DNA of 33,386 nucleotides from an uncultured Nitrospirota bacterium (GTDB taxonomy: Bacteria; CG2-30-53-67). The stretch spans positions 1 to 33,386 of the forward strand of contig CAMYMF010000038.1 in assembly GCA_947259355.1 (NCBI GenBank), given 5' to 3'. Below the pieces are notes generated by a model that worked only from the letters and a program-made list of their open reading frames with translations, made no database searches and was not told the origin of the DNA. This document shows, in pieces, positions 15,442 to 24,186 of the stretch. Numbering within the stretch: position 1 is the first letter of the stretch; each line of letters begins with the position of its first letter. Made by a program: the position numbers and the translations under genes.

Positions 15442-16647
15442 TCATGATCGGTTCGCGCCGCCCAGCTTCTGCCCTGCCTCCTCGAATTCGGCCCGCACCT
15501 TCGTGCGGATATCGGGATCGATCAGATAGTTCAGGCCCGTCAGTGCGAGCGCCTTGGCCGCGATGCCCATGACGCGCTGCGCCTCCTCGCTCTGCACTGC
15601 GTCGCAAAAACCGGTCGTATGGGGCAGGGCTTCCCGGGCACCAATGGTCAGCTCAGGATGGATCACCGGCATCAGGCGGCTGAGGTTGCCTATGTCCGAG
15701 GAGCCGATGTAACCCGTCTCATCGTGGTCCTCCATCACCAGTCCCAGGGCCTCCACATGTTTTTCGAACAGACCGGCCAGGGTGTAATTCGGCAAAAGGC
15801 CTTCGTAGGCCGGTCCCACCGTCTCCATGTCAAAGGAACATCCCGTGGCCTGGGCCGCACCCGCTGCGCAGGCCCGCACCCGCTCGATGAGGGCCTCCAT
15901 GGCCCGATGCTCCAGAGAGCGCACGGCGATGCGCGCTTCGGTGAAAGCCGGAATGATATTGGGCGCATCCCCGCCGCACGTGATGATACCATGGATGCGG
16001 GCATCCTCCGGTATTTGCTGCCGCAAGGCATTGATGGCGCTGAATGTCAGGACCATGGCATCCAGCGCATTGATTCCCAGCTCCGGCGCTGCGGCGGCAT
16101 GGGAGCTCTTGCCGTGAAAGGAAACCTTCAGCTCCGTCATGGCCAGGGTTCTTTTGACTGCAGCATTGCGCACCGAGGGATGAAACATGAGAGCCGCTTC
16201 CACACCCTCAAAGGCCTTTTCCTGAATCATGCGTATCTTGCCGCCGTGCATTTCCTCCGCCGGGGTGCCCAGCACGAAAACGCGGCCGGCCCCATTGGGC
16301 AGGGCTGCCGCCAGAGCCGCACCGGCGCCGGCCGAAGCCACGGCAATCAGATTGTGCCCGCAGGCGTGCCCCAGGCCCGGCAGCGCATCGTATTCGGCGA
16401 GGAACCCAACGGAAGGCCGCTCCGGTCCCCCTTGGAAGGCCCGGAAAGCGGTCGGCAACGACCCCAGGCCGGCCGCCACCTGAAACCCTCTCTCCTTCAG
16501 AAAAGCGCCCAGGAGCCCAGCCGCTTTCCGCTCCTCATACCCCAACTCGGGATGCTCATAAATCGTGCGCGCCATGTCGACCAGCCGGGGAAAAATCCGC
16601 TCCATTTCCGCAACGACTTTTTTCTCAAGCTGTGCCATCTGTTCCAT
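15442..16647 (-). CDS. M20-family amidohydrolase (AbgB/PM20D2-like)
   Basis: This zinc-type metallohydrolase has 401 residues and is cytoplasmic (no signal peptide). The M20 metal-binding signature YDALPGLGHACGHN is at residues 86-99, the GTPAEE motif with the catalytic-base Glu follows, and the dimerisation (lid) domain begins near FHGKSSHAAAAPE. A GHAC-type signature and this length fit p-aminobenzoyl-glutamate hydrolase subunit B and the dipeptide hydrolase PM20D2 better than aminoacylase or DapE. The substrate is unknown. The ATG at 16647 has GGAG 8 nt upstream; the frame continues upstream into rnc without a better start. It lies 31 nt after rnc, so it is probably cotranscribed. Confidence 0.88.
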   Translation of the reverse strand: MEQMAQLEKKVVAEMERIFPRLVDMARTIYEHPELGYEERKAAGLLGAFLKERGFQVAAGLGSLPTAFRAFQGGPERPSVGFLAEYDALPGLGHACGHNLIAVASAGAGAALAAALPNGAGRVFVLGTPAEEMHGGKIRMIQEKAFEGVEAALMFHPSVRNAAVKRTLAMTELKVSFHGKSSHAAAAPELGINALDAMVLTFSAINALRQQIPEDARIHGIITCGGDAPNIIPAFTEARIAVRSLEHRAMEALIERVRACAAGAAQATGCSFDMETVGPAYEGLLPNYTLAGLFEKHVEALGLVMEDHDETGYIGSSDIGNLSRLMPVIHPELTIGAREALPHTTGFCDAVQSEEAQRVMGIAAKALALTGLNYLIDPDIRTKVRAEFEEAGQKLGGANRS

Positions 16648-16678
16648 GGGATGGACTCCGTTCGAACCCCAACGGGCC

Positions 16679-17455
16679 TTAACGCTTCGAAGCCGTTCGC
16701 AGTGCTTTGCCCCGCCTCGACTTGGCCGTAGCAACGGCGCGGCCGCGGCTTTTCTTCTTCCGGAAGCTTTCCAGCACCTGGCGCGCGGCCTCCTGCTGGG
16801 CCTCTTTCTTGCTGCGGCCGCTTCCGGTGCCGAGCACGTCGCCCTTCACGGAGAGCTCCATCACAAAGACCCGCTGATGGTCCGGCCCGGTAGAACGGCT
16901 CAGGGTGTACTCAGGGAGGACACCGAAACGCTCCTGACACAGCTCCTGCAGGGCCGTCTTGTAATCCGAGGGATCTTTGCGTTCCAGCGCCGCCGTAATG
17001 AGGTCGCGGTAATGGGCCAGGACAACCCTGGTGGCGGCGCGCAGTCCACCGTCCAGGTAAACCCCGGCAATCAGGGCTTCCAGCGCATCGGAAAGGAGCG
17101 ACATCTTCTCCCGTCCGTCCGTCCCCTCTTCTCCCTTGCCGAGGAAGAGGAATTCCCCGAGCCCTATCTTTCGCGCCACTGCGGCAAGACTGGTCACCTG
17201 AACGAGGTGGGCCCGAATCTTGGACAGCGCACCTTCGTTGAGTTCGGGGTGCCGCCGATAGAGATGATTGCCGATGATCAAACTCAGCACGGAGTCCCCC
17301 AGGAACTCGAGGCGTTCATTGTTTTCCCGCTGCAGTTCTGGGTTCTCGTTGGTGAACGATTTGTGTGTCAGGGCAATGACCAGAAGCCCCGGATCCTGAA
17401 AGGTGTGGCCGAGGCTTTCCTGGAGTCGGGAAAGCGCGCGGGTGTCCGGATTCAT
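16679..17455 (-). CDS. rnc: Ribonuclease III
   Basis: RNase III is a double-strand-specific endonuclease that processes rRNA precursors and structured mRNAs. The 258-residue protein has the nuclease signature [10 protein letters not shown] (residues 46-55), the second acidic cluster [11 protein letters not shown] with Asp123 and Glu126, and a C-terminal dsRNA-binding domain (about 160-230; KTALQELCQ...[14 protein letters not shown]). A basic tail of about 25 residues rich in Lys and Arg extends beyond the usual end. The ATG at 17455 overlaps the fabF stop as ATGA, so it is coupled to fabF, a common gene order in bacteria. Confidence 0.97.
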   Translation of the reverse strand: MNPDTRALSRLQESLGHTFQDPGLLVIALTHKSFTNENPELQRENNERLEFLGDSVLSLIIGNHLYRRHPELNEGALSKIRAHLVQVTSLAAVARKIGLGEFLFLGKGEEGTDGREKMSLLSDALEALIAGVYLDGGLRAATRVVLAHYRDLITAALERKDPSDYKTALQELCQERFGVLPEYTLSRSTGPDHQRVFVMELSVKGDVLGTGSGRSKKEAQQEAARQVLESFRKKKSRGRAVATAKSRRGKALRTASKR

Positions 17456-18687
17456 GGGCAGGCCCGTAGCAACAGGGCTGCATTGGTGCCCCCGAACCCC
17501 ATGGAGTTGCTCAGTGCAGCCCGGACGCGCACCCGTCGGGCCTCGTTGGGCACATAGTCGAGGTCACAGGCCGGATCGGGCTCCTCATAGTTGATGGTCG
17601 GTGGGAGGATCCCTTCCTTGACGGCCATGCCCGTGAAGACGGCTTCGATGCCGCCCGCAGCCCCCAGGAGGTGGCCCGTCATGGACTTGGTGGAACTGAT
17701 GGCAAGTTTTCGGGCGTGGTCCCCGAAGGTCTGCTTGATGGCCAGCGTTTCGAACTCGTCGTTAAACTTAGTCGACGTGCCGTGGGCATTGATATAGTCC
17801 ACATCCTCCGGCGCCAATCCCGCGTCGTGCAGCGCCATCGTCATGCAGCGCGCCGCGCCCTCCCCTTCGGGGGCGGGCGACGTAATGTGGTAGGCATCGC
17901 CGGTGAGACCGTAGCCGACAAGCTCCGCATAGATCGGGGCACCCCGCTTGCGAGCGGCCTCCAGTTCCTCCAGCACCATCACTCCGGCCCCCTCACCGAT
18001 GACAAAACCGTCGCGACCGGCATCGAAGGGCCGGCTTGCCTTCTCGGGCGCGTCATTGCGGGTGGACAGGGCTTTCATGGCGGAAAAGCCGGCCAAACCG
18101 AGCGGGCAGATTGTCGACTCGGCGCCCCCCGCAATCATGGCATCCGCGTCGCCCCGCTGGATGAGCCGAAAGGCGTCGCCGATGGCGTGGGTTCCCGTGG
18201 CGCAGGCGGTGACGGGTGCCGTGTTCGGCCCCTTCGCACCGTAACGGATGGCGATCTGGCCGGAGGCCAGATTGATGATCACCATGGGAATGAAAAAGGG
18301 TGTGACCTTCTTGGGGCCCCGCTCGAGGAGCACCCGGTGATACTTCTCGATTGCCGGCAGACCGCCGATGCCTGCGCTCACGATGACCCCCACCCGCTCC
18401 GCATTGGCCTCATGGATGAGCAGGCCCGATTCGGCCATGGCCATCTGGGTTGCGGCCAGCGCATAATGGATAAAGGTATCCATCTTCTTCTGCTCTTTCT
18501 TGTCGACATAGGGATCGGGGTCAAAACCTTTGACCTCACCGGCAATCTGTGACGGATAGTCGGCGGCGTCAAAGCGGGTAATGCGCTGCACGCCCGAGCG
18601 CCCGTTCACCAAGCCCTCCCACGTCGACTTCAGATCATTTCCCAGGGGGGTCACGGCACCCATCCCCGTAATGACAACTCGTCTCAT
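17452..18687 (-). CDS. fabF: Beta-ketoacyl-ACP synthase II
   Basis: FabF elongates acyl-ACP by decarboxylative condensation with malonyl-ACP. The 411-residue protein starts [17 protein letters not shown] at 18687, with AAAGAGG 8 nt upstream; an in-frame ATG further upstream lies in the spacer after acpP and is rejected. The thiolase-fold catalytic triad is complete: Cys162 in TACATGTHA, His302 in [11 protein letters not shown] and His339 in [12 protein letters not shown]. It lies directly after acpP (72-nt spacer) and is coupled to rnc, the standard fab cluster order. Confidence 0.97.
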   Translation of the reverse strand: MRRVVITGMGAVTPLGNDLKSTWEGLVNGRSGVQRITRFDAADYPSQIAGEVKGFDPDPYVDKKEQKKMDTFIHYALAATQMAMAESGLLIHEANAERVGVIVSAGIGGLPAIEKYHRVLLERGPKKVTPFFIPMVIINLASGQIAIRYGAKGPNTAPVTACATGTHAIGDAFRLIQRGDADAMIAGGAESTICPLGLAGFSAMKALSTRNDAPEKASRPFDAGRDGFVIGEGAGVMVLEELEAARKRGAPIYAELVGYGLTGDAYHITSPAPEGEGAARCMTMALHDAGLAPEDVDYINAHGTSTKFNDEFETLAIKQTFGDHARKLAISSTKSMTGHLLGAAGGIEAVFTGMAVKEGILPPTINYEEPDPACDLDYVPNEARRVRVRAALSNSMGFGGTNAALLLRACP

Positions 18688-18759
18688 ACAACGGCCTCTT
18701 TCCAACGGGAGATCTGCCCCGCGCACGCGATCACGGGCATCTCAAACCCGGCGTGTGCG

Positions 18760-18984
18760 TCAGCTTCTCTCCCGTATATAATCGATGGCATGCTGAACGG
18801 TGGTAATCTTTTCCGCCTCTTCATCGGGAATCTCAATCCCGAATTCCTCTTCCAGCGCCATGACCAGCTCCACCGTGTCCAGCGAGTCCGCCCCCAGATC
18901 GTTGACAAAAGAAGCCTCGGGCTTGACGGATGCCAGATCCACGTCCAGCTGCTCTGCAATGATTTTCTTGATCTTGTCTTCCAT
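18760..18984 (-). CDS. acpP: Acyl carrier protein
   Basis: This 74-residue acidic four-helix protein carries growing fatty acyl chains on a phosphopantetheine arm. The attachment residue is Ser34 in the [10 protein letters not shown] motif. GGGAGGGAAAG precedes the ATG. It sits between fabG (80-nt spacer) and fabF (72-nt spacer); both spacers are longer than elsewhere in the operon, which fits the separate control of highly expressed acpP seen in other bacteria, but I find no convincing promoter in them. Confidence 0.98.
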   Translation of the reverse strand: MEDKIKKIIAEQLDVDLASVKPEASFVNDLGADSLDTVELVMALEEEFGIEIPDEEAEKITTVQHAIDYIRERS

Positions 18985-19064
18985 TTCTTTCCCTCCCAGT
19001 CGTGAGATCCTGTCTGCCTGTTTGTCTCAAACGCTATGCGTGTTCCCTGCGGATGCTTTCCCGA

Positions 19065-19805
19065 CTACATGTACATACCGCCATTGACGTGAATAACCTG
19101 TCCCGTGATATAGCCGGCCTCCTCGGACGCCAGGAACCGCACAGCCTGGGCAACGTCCGCCGCAGAGCCGAGGCGTGCCATGGGAATCTGGGCGAGAAGT
19201 TTTTCCCTGACATCGTCGGGCAGTGCCTGGGTCATGGCCGTGTCGATGAAGCCCGGTGCCACCGCATTGCAGGTGACCCCGCGGGAGGCAAGTTCCCGGG
19301 CAACGGTCTTGGTCAATCCGATGAGCCCCGCTTTGGAGGCCACGTAGTTGGCCTGCCCGGCATTGCCCATGGCACCCACGATGGAGGCGATGTTGATGAT
19401 CCGGCCGCTACGCTGCTTCATCATCGGCCGTACGAGCGCCCGAATGCACAGAAAGGCCCCCTTGAGGTTGATGCTGAGGACCTGATCCCACTCGTCGTCC
19501 TTCATCCGCATGAGCAGGCCGTCCCGGGTGATACCGGCGTTGTTCACGAGGATATGGATCCGCCCAAATTCCTGAATCCCCTGCTTCACCATGGCCGCCA
19601 CGGCGTCGCTGTCGGCCACATTGGCCTGCAGGGCCAGGGTCCGGACCCCGGCGCTTTGAAGCTCCGCGGCCGTCTCTTCGGCAGCCTCTCGGTTGACGTC
19701 AGACACGATGCAGTCGGCGCCGTGGGCGGCGAGTTCCTGGGCGATGGCTTTGCCGATCCCCTGGGCACCGCCGGTGATGAGTGCCACCCTTTCTTTTAGA
19801 GACAT
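19065..19805 (-). CDS. fabG: 3-oxoacyl-ACP reductase
   Basis: This NADPH-dependent short-chain dehydrogenase reduces beta-ketoacyl-ACP in the elongation cycle. Its 246 residues show TGGAQGIG (11-18) for dinucleotide binding, NNAG (88-91) and the catalytic Ser141-Tyr154-Lys158 in an SxxxxxxxxxxxxYxxxK arrangement, with the typical C-terminus ITGQVIHVNGGMYM. The start codon lies one base after the fabD stop, so it is translated in tandem with fabD. No fabZ or fabI lies in the window, so dehydration and enoyl reduction must be encoded elsewhere. Confidence 0.97.
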   Translation of the reverse strand: MSLKERVALITGGAQGIGKAIAQELAAHGADCIVSDVNREAAEETAAELQSAGVRTLALQANVADSDAVAAMVKQGIQEFGRIHILVNNAGITRDGLLMRMKDDEWDQVLSINLKGAFLCIRALVRPMMKQRSGRIINIASIVGAMGNAGQANYVASKAGLIGLTKTVARELASRGVTCNAVAPGFIDTAMTQALPDDVREKLLAQIPMARLGSAADVAQAVRFLASEEAGYITGQVIHVNGGMYM

Positions 19806-19806
19806 G

Positions 19807-20748
19807 TCAGACCTCCCGGAGGACCGGCGCCTTCTGGATGGCTTTCAAACTTTCCGTGTCCGCCATGTGCCAGACCTGTGCTTCCCGATCGATTCTGCGA
19901 ATCATGTTCGACAATACCCGCCCCGGCCCGATCTCGATGAATGACACCACCCCTTCCGCCTGCATTCGGCGCACACCCGCCTCCCAACGCACGGGCGCCG
20001 TGAGTTGTCGGACCAGACCCTCCCGAATCTGCGCCGGTGTCCGGACCGTCTCGGCATCGGCATTGTTGACGAGCGGCACCGCGATTTCAGCGATGGGCAG
20101 GGCTGCGAGCACCGCTTGGAGCCGCTCGGCGGCCGGTTCCATCAGCGGTGAATGAAAGGGTCCGCTGACGGGCAACAGCACCGCTCGCTTACCACCCCGC
20201 TCGCGAACCAGGCCGATCACCGCTTCCACCGCCGCCGTCTCCCCGGAAATCACGATCTGACCCGGACAGTTGAGATTGGCCGGCACTGCGAGACCGTCCA
20301 CTTCCCGGCAAATCGCTTCGAGCGCGTTCAGTTCCATGCCAAGAACGGCGGCCATGGCCCCTTGACCTTCCGGTACGGCTTCCTGCATGAAGCGCCCTCG
20401 CCGGCGCGCGAGCGGCGCCGCATGGCACAGCTCAAATCCACCGGCCGCTGTCAGCGCCGTGTACTCCCCCAGACTGTGCCCAGCCACCATCGCCGGCCGA
20501 AGTTCCGTTTCACTGCTCAACACCCGGTACGCGGCCATGCTGGCCGTGAGGATCGCGGGCTGGGTCACCTCGGTCCGGTTGAGTTCTTCCGCAGGACCTT
20601 CTTTGCATAGACGCAACAGGTTCATCCCGGTGGCGTCGGAAGCCTCTTCGTAGACAAGCCGTGCCGCCGGGAAATTCTGAACCAGGTCTTCGCCCATCCC
20701 AACACTCTGGGAGCCCTGTCCCGGAAAAACGAAGCCTACCCCGCTCAT
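19807..20748 (-). CDS. fabD: Malonyl-CoA:ACP transacylase
   Basis: FabD moves malonyl from CoA to acyl carrier protein. The 313-residue protein shows FPGQGSQ (8-14) at the N-terminus, the nucleophile elbow GHSLGEY with Ser92, the catalytic His199 in SGPFHSPLM, and TAPVRWE near residue 250. The ATG at 20748 overlaps the etfA stop as ATGA, so fabD is coupled to the electron-transfer flavoprotein genes instead of following fabH as in many bacteria. Confidence 0.97.
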   Translation of the reverse strand: MSGVGFVFPGQGSQSVGMGEDLVQNFPAARLVYEEASDATGMNLLRLCKEGPAEELNRTEVTQPAILTASMAAYRVLSSETELRPAMVAGHSLGEYTALTAAGGFELCHAAPLARRRGRFMQEAVPEGQGAMAAVLGMELNALEAICREVDGLAVPANLNCPGQIVISGETAAVEAVIGLVRERGGKRAVLLPVSGPFHSPLMEPAAERLQAVLAALPIAEIAVPLVNNADAETVRTPAQIREGLVRQLTAPVRWEAGVRRMQAEGVVSFIEIGPGRVLSNMIRRIDREAQVWHMADTESLKAIQKAPVLREV

Positions 20749-21947
20749 GGCGCACCTCCCGGATGCTCGCCAAAAGCTTTGGTGAGCATGGGCACTACTT
20801 CGAAGAGATCCCCCACAATGCCATAAGTGGCCACTTCAAAAATAGGAGCCTCCGGGTCTTTGTTGATGGCTACAATCACGTCGGACGATTGCATCCCAGC
20901 GAGGTGCTGCACCGCACCGGAAATACCGCAGGCGATGTAGAGCTTGGGGCAAACGGTCTTGCCCGTCTGTCCAACCTGGTGGGAATAGGGCATCCAGCCG
21001 GCATCGACGGCGCCCCGGGTCGCGCCCACGGCGCCCCCCACCGCCCGGGCCAGTGCTTCGATGACCGAAAAATTCCCGCCGCTGCCCACACCGCGCCCGC
21101 CGCTGACGATGATGTCGGCCTCGGTGATATTGACCGTCGCCTCGATCTCTTCAATGGTCTTGAGCACTTCCGAGCGCAAGGCCGCCGCACCGTTCATGGC
21201 GACCGCCATAATCTCACCCCGTCTGCCCGGATCGTTCTGCAGTTGCTTGAACACCTTGTGCCGGACCGTCGCCATCTGGGGCCGGTGATTCGGACAGAGA
21301 ATGGTGGCCAGAATATTCCCGCCGAAGGCGGGCCGCGTCTGGAGAAGCTCCCGCGTCTCGGGGTTCACTTCGAGACCCGTGCAGTCCGCCGTAAGGCCGG
21401 TGCCCAGCCGTGCCGCCACCCTGGGGACGAAGGAACGTCCGATGGCCGTGGCGCCCGTGAGAACGATTTCCGGTTTGTGTTCGCGAGTCAGATCGGCCAG
21501 CACGGCAGCATAGGCATCCCCGTTGAAGTCCTTCAATACCGGGTCATCCGCTACATAGACACGGTCCGCGCCATGGGCCACCAGCTCGGAGGCTTTTTCC
21601 CCGATGTCATGGCCCAACAGCACAGCCGCAAGATGTGTGTCGAGGGCATCCGCCAGCCGGCGCCCTTCCCCCAGCAACTCCAGCACCACCGGGGCGATCT
21701 TGCCATGGCGCTGTTCGGCGAAGACCCAGATGCCGCGAAACGCGGTCAGGTCGGCTGCCGGCGTTGCGGGCTGCACCGCCTCCATCTCCAACGCCTCAAA
21801 CTCACAGACCTCCACGCAAGCGCCGCACAGGGTACAGGCTTCATTGATCACCGCCAGCCCATCGATCATTTCAATGGCCCCGAAGGGGCACTCATCCACA
21901 CAGACTTCGCATCCGGTGCATGCCTCTTTGCATACCAGTAAGGCCAC
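20745..21947 (-). CDS. etfA: Electron transfer flavoprotein alpha subunit with N-terminal 2[4Fe-4S] ferredoxin domain
   Basis: EtfA pairs with EtfB to carry electrons between acyl-CoA dehydrogenases and other redox partners. Residues 10-48 add a bacterial ferredoxin module: CTGCEVCVDECP (Cys10, 13, 16, 20) and CTLCGACVEVCE (Cys38, 41, 44, 48), the latter with Glu instead of the usual Pro after the last Cys. The ETF domain I follows (about 70-260) and the FAD-binding domain fills 275-400 with GATRGAVDAGWMP, SHQVGQTGK and ACGISGAVQHLAG. The start is GTG at 21947 with AAGGAC 8 nt upstream. Ferredoxin-fused EtfA occurs in anaerobes and may allow electron exchange with low-potential carriers; that role is inferred. 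It is followed by fabD with an ATGA overlap. Confidence 0.95.
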   Translation of the reverse strand: MALLVCKEACTGCEVCVDECPFGAIEMIDGLAVINEACTLCGACVEVCEFEALEMEAVQPATPAADLTAFRGIWVFAEQRHGKIAPVVLELLGEGRRLADALDTHLAAVLLGHDIGEKASELVAHGADRVYVADDPVLKDFNGDAYAAVLADLTREHKPEIVLTGATAIGRSFVPRVAARLGTGLTADCTGLEVNPETRELLQTRPAFGGNILATILCPNHRPQMATVRHKVFKQLQNDPGRRGEIMAVAMNGAAALRSEVLKTIEEIEATVNITEADIIVSGGRGVGSGGNFSVIEALARAVGGAVGATRGAVDAGWMPYSHQVGQTGKTVCPKLYIACGISGAVQHLAGMQSSDVIVAINKDPEAPIFEVATYGIVGDLFEVVPMLTKAFGEHPGGAP

Positions 21948-21957
21948 GGTTCTGTCC

Positions 21958-22743
21958 TTATACGATGTTCAGTCGCCGGATCTCGGCGACCAGCCGCTCG
22001 ACCTGCTCTCGGGGCTCTCCGGAAAGCAGCTCACCCTTGCGTCGAAACTCGGGGGTGAAAATCTTCCACACCTTCGTCGGCGAGCCTTTCAGCCCGAGAC
22101 GCTCGGGATCGGCACCGATGGCCTCGGAAGACCAGACTGGGATTTGCAGTTTCTTGGCCCGCATCTTACCTTTCAGAGACGGCAGCCTCGGCTCGTTGAT
22201 CTCCTTCACCACGGTCAGGACGGCTGGCAGCTGCGCACGTACCACATCGTATCCGTCATCCATGAGCCGCTCCACGGTAATGGCACCGTCTTCGGCCTCT
22301 TCGATTTTGCGAACGTATGCCGCAAACCCCCAGTTCAGGTTCTCCGCAATCCCCGGTCCGACCTGGGCGGTGTCGCCGTCAATGGCCTGCTTTCCGCAGA
22401 GCACCAGATCAACCCCACCGAGCTTGCGGATGGCCATGGCCAGCGTATAGGAGGTGGCCAGTGTATCGGAGCCTGCGAAGGCGCGGTCCGACACCAACAC
22501 CGCCTGATCGACCCCCAGAGAAATGGCTTCCCGCAGGGCGGCCTCGGCCTGGGGCGGTCCCATGGTGAGAACGATCGCCTCACCGCCGAAGCGTTCGCGC
22601 AGGCGAATGCCCTCCTCGATGGCGTACATGTCAAAGGGGTTGATGATGCTGGGCACCCCTTCGCGAATGAGGGTGTTGGTCTCGGGATCGATCCGAACGT
22701 CCGTCACATCCGGAACCTGCTTGATGCAAACAACGATCTTCAT
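21958..22743 (-). CDS. etfB: Electron transfer flavoprotein beta subunit
   Basis: This 261-residue partner of EtfA has the opening MKIVVCIKQVPDV, SDRAFAGSDTLATSYTLA (85-102) and the nucleotide-site motif CGKQAIDGDTAQVGP (116-130). The IDGDTAQVGP form is the one I associate with ETFs proposed to bind a second FAD and bifurcate electrons; ordinary mitochondrial-type ETFs have an AMP site with a DDDxNQT-like sequence. This suggests, but does not prove, a bifurcating or confurcating ETF. It sits 10 nt after the acyl-CoA dehydrogenase stop and 10 nt before the etfA GTG. Its own ribosome-binding site is weak. Confidence 0.95.
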   Translation of the reverse strand: MKIVVCIKQVPDVTDVRIDPETNTLIREGVPSIINPFDMYAIEEGIRLRERFGGEAIVLTMGPPQAEAALREAISLGVDQAVLVSDRAFAGSDTLATSYTLAMAIRKLGGVDLVLCGKQAIDGDTAQVGPGIAENLNWGFAAYVRKIEEAEDGAITVERLMDDGYDVVRAQLPAVLTVVKEINEPRLPSLKGKMRAKKLQIPVWSSEAIGADPERLGLKGSPTKVWKIFTPEFRRKGELLSGEPREQVERLVAEIRRLNIV

Positions 22744-22753
22744 AAGACATGCG

Positions 22754-23929
22754 TCAGCCGACGGCTGCGCCCTCCCGCTTGCCGGTGTACTCTTTGATCA
22801 GCTCCAGGCCGATGACATTGCGCTGAATCTGGTTGGTCCCCTCATAGATCTGAAGAATCTTCGCATCCCGCATCATCTTCTCCACGGGATATTCTCGCAT
22901 ATAACCGTATCCGCCCATGATCTGCACCGCGTCGGTGGTGACTTTCATGGCCGTGTCCGTGGCGAAGAGTTTGACCATGGCGGCTTCCTTGGAGATCGAT
23001 TTGGGATTGCCGTCGAGATATTTGCAGCTCGCATAGAGCAGCGCGCGGGCCGCCTCCGTCTGCGTACTCATGTCCGCCAGCATGTGCTGAATGGCTTGCT
23101 GCGCGGCGATGGGTTTGCCGAACTGCACCCGGGATTTGGCGTAGGCGGCGGCCTCATCGATGGCCCCCTGAGCCAACCCCACGCCCTGGGCCGCAATGCC
23201 CGGACGGGACTTGTCCAGGGTCTTCATCGTCACGATGAACCCCATCCCTTCCCGGGCCAAAAGGTTTGCCGCGGGAATACGGCAGTCCTCGAAGATGAGC
23301 TCTCGCGTTGCGGACGCCCGGATCCCCATCTTCTTCTCTTTCTTGCCGAACTTAAATCCCGGTGTTCCCTTTTCCACGACGAAGGCTGAGGCACCCCGGG
23401 GCCCCCGGGACCGGTCTGTCATGGCAATGACCGAATAGATGTCGGCCTCCCCCCCGTTGGTGATCCATTGCTTGGTGCCGTTGAGAATATAGGTGTCGCC
23501 GTCCTTGACGGCGGTTGTCTGAATGCCGCCCGCGTCCGATCCGGCATTGGGCTCGGTCAGACCGAAGGCTGCGAGGCTCTTGCCACTGGCAATGGGCGGA
23601 AGATATTGCTGTTTTTGTTCGGTATTGCCGTAAAGCAGGATGGGATACGCGCCGAGACCGCTGGCTGCAAACGAGACGGAAACGGCGATGCACGCCCGAG
23701 AGAGCTCCTCGATGGCCAGACAGTTCTCGAGAATGCCGCCGCCGAGACCACCGTACTCCTCAGGGATGTACAGACCGAACATATCGGCCTCGGCCAGCAC
23801 ACGCATGATCTCCCAGGGGAACTCTTCTTTCTCGTCCAGTTCGGCCCGAACGGGCAACACCTTTTCCCGGGCAATCTGCGCCGCCAACTCCTTGATCATC
23901 TCCTGATCTTCGCTGAGAAAGTAATCCAT
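22754..23929 (-). CDS. Acyl-CoA dehydrogenase (short/medium-chain type)
   Basis: This 391-residue FAD enzyme oxidises acyl-CoA to 2-enoyl-CoA and passes electrons to ETF. Family features are the N-terminal helical domain, FGLTEPNAGSDAGG and QWITNGG in the flavin-binding beta domain, SRVQFGKPIAAQQA, and the catalytic-base Glu363 in QIYEGTNQIQRN, positioned as in short/medium-chain enzymes. The exact acyl substrate is not decidable. AGGGGG lies about 9 nt upstream of the ATG at 23929. It heads an etfB-etfA-fabD-fabG-acpP-fabF run, separated from fabH by 257 nt. With the two ETF genes it forms a complete dehydrogenase/electron-carrier set inside the fatty acid synthesis cluster. Confidence 0.94.
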   Translation of the reverse strand: MDYFLSEDQEMIKELAAQIAREKVLPVRAELDEKEEFPWEIMRVLAEADMFGLYIPEEYGGLGGGILENCLAIEELSRACIAVSVSFAASGLGAYPILLYGNTEQKQQYLPPIASGKSLAAFGLTEPNAGSDAGGIQTTAVKDGDTYILNGTKQWITNGGEADIYSVIAMTDRSRGPRGASAFVVEKGTPGFKFGKKEKKMGIRASATRELIFEDCRIPAANLLAREGMGFIVTMKTLDKSRPGIAAQGVGLAQGAIDEAAAYAKSRVQFGKPIAAQQAIQHMLADMSTQTEAARALLYASCKYLDGNPKSISKEAAMVKLFATDTAMKVTTDAVQIMGGYGYMREYPVEKMMRDAKILQIYEGTNQIQRNVIGLELIKEYTGKREGAAVG

Positions 23930-24096
23930 GACCGTTTCCCCCTGCGCAGCATGACTTGACGTGGGCTCTCACGTCCCCGCGGCCTCACCTGTGCGGTTGC
24001 GCAAAGCCTGCGCTGCAACGGCGTTCCCGCCAACACGGGTGCGTTGAGCCCTCTGCGTGACAGCGGGTTCAGATGAATTGCTGCTGTACCTAACAC

Positions 24097-24125
24097 ATTT
24101 TATTATCTCAGTCAATTCCTTCCAG
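24097..24125 (-). promoter_or_regulatory. Possible internal promoter ahead of the acyl-CoA dehydrogenase
   Basis: In an AT-rich patch within the 257-nt gap, reading leftward, CTGGAA (24125-24120) lies 17 nt before TAAAAT (24102-24097; 5 of 6 matches to the -10 consensus). The -35 is weak. The leader would be about 160 nt. A TTGACT nearby (24115-24110) has no good -10 partner at normal spacing. Confidence 0.3.
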
Positions 24126-24154
24126 AATATCATCGGGTTAGCCCGGACAGCTCC

Positions 24155-24182
24155 CGCGCCGAAGCAGCACGAGGCCGGCGCG
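24155..24182 (-). terminator. Hairpin just after fabH
   Basis: CGCGCCG (24182-24176 on the minus strand) pairs with CGGCGCG (24161-24155) across a 14-nt loop, 4 nt after the fabH stop. No T-run follows, so it may only weakly separate the yceD-rpmF-plsX-fabH unit from the next one. Confidence 0.35.
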
Positions 24183-24186
24183 ACGG

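Noticed and set aside
24087-24115. TTGACT with TAGGTA 17 nt downstream (minus strand) as a promoter for the acyl-CoA dehydrogenase
   Set aside because: The -10 matches consensus at only 2 of 6 positions; the TAAAAT candidate nearby is better.
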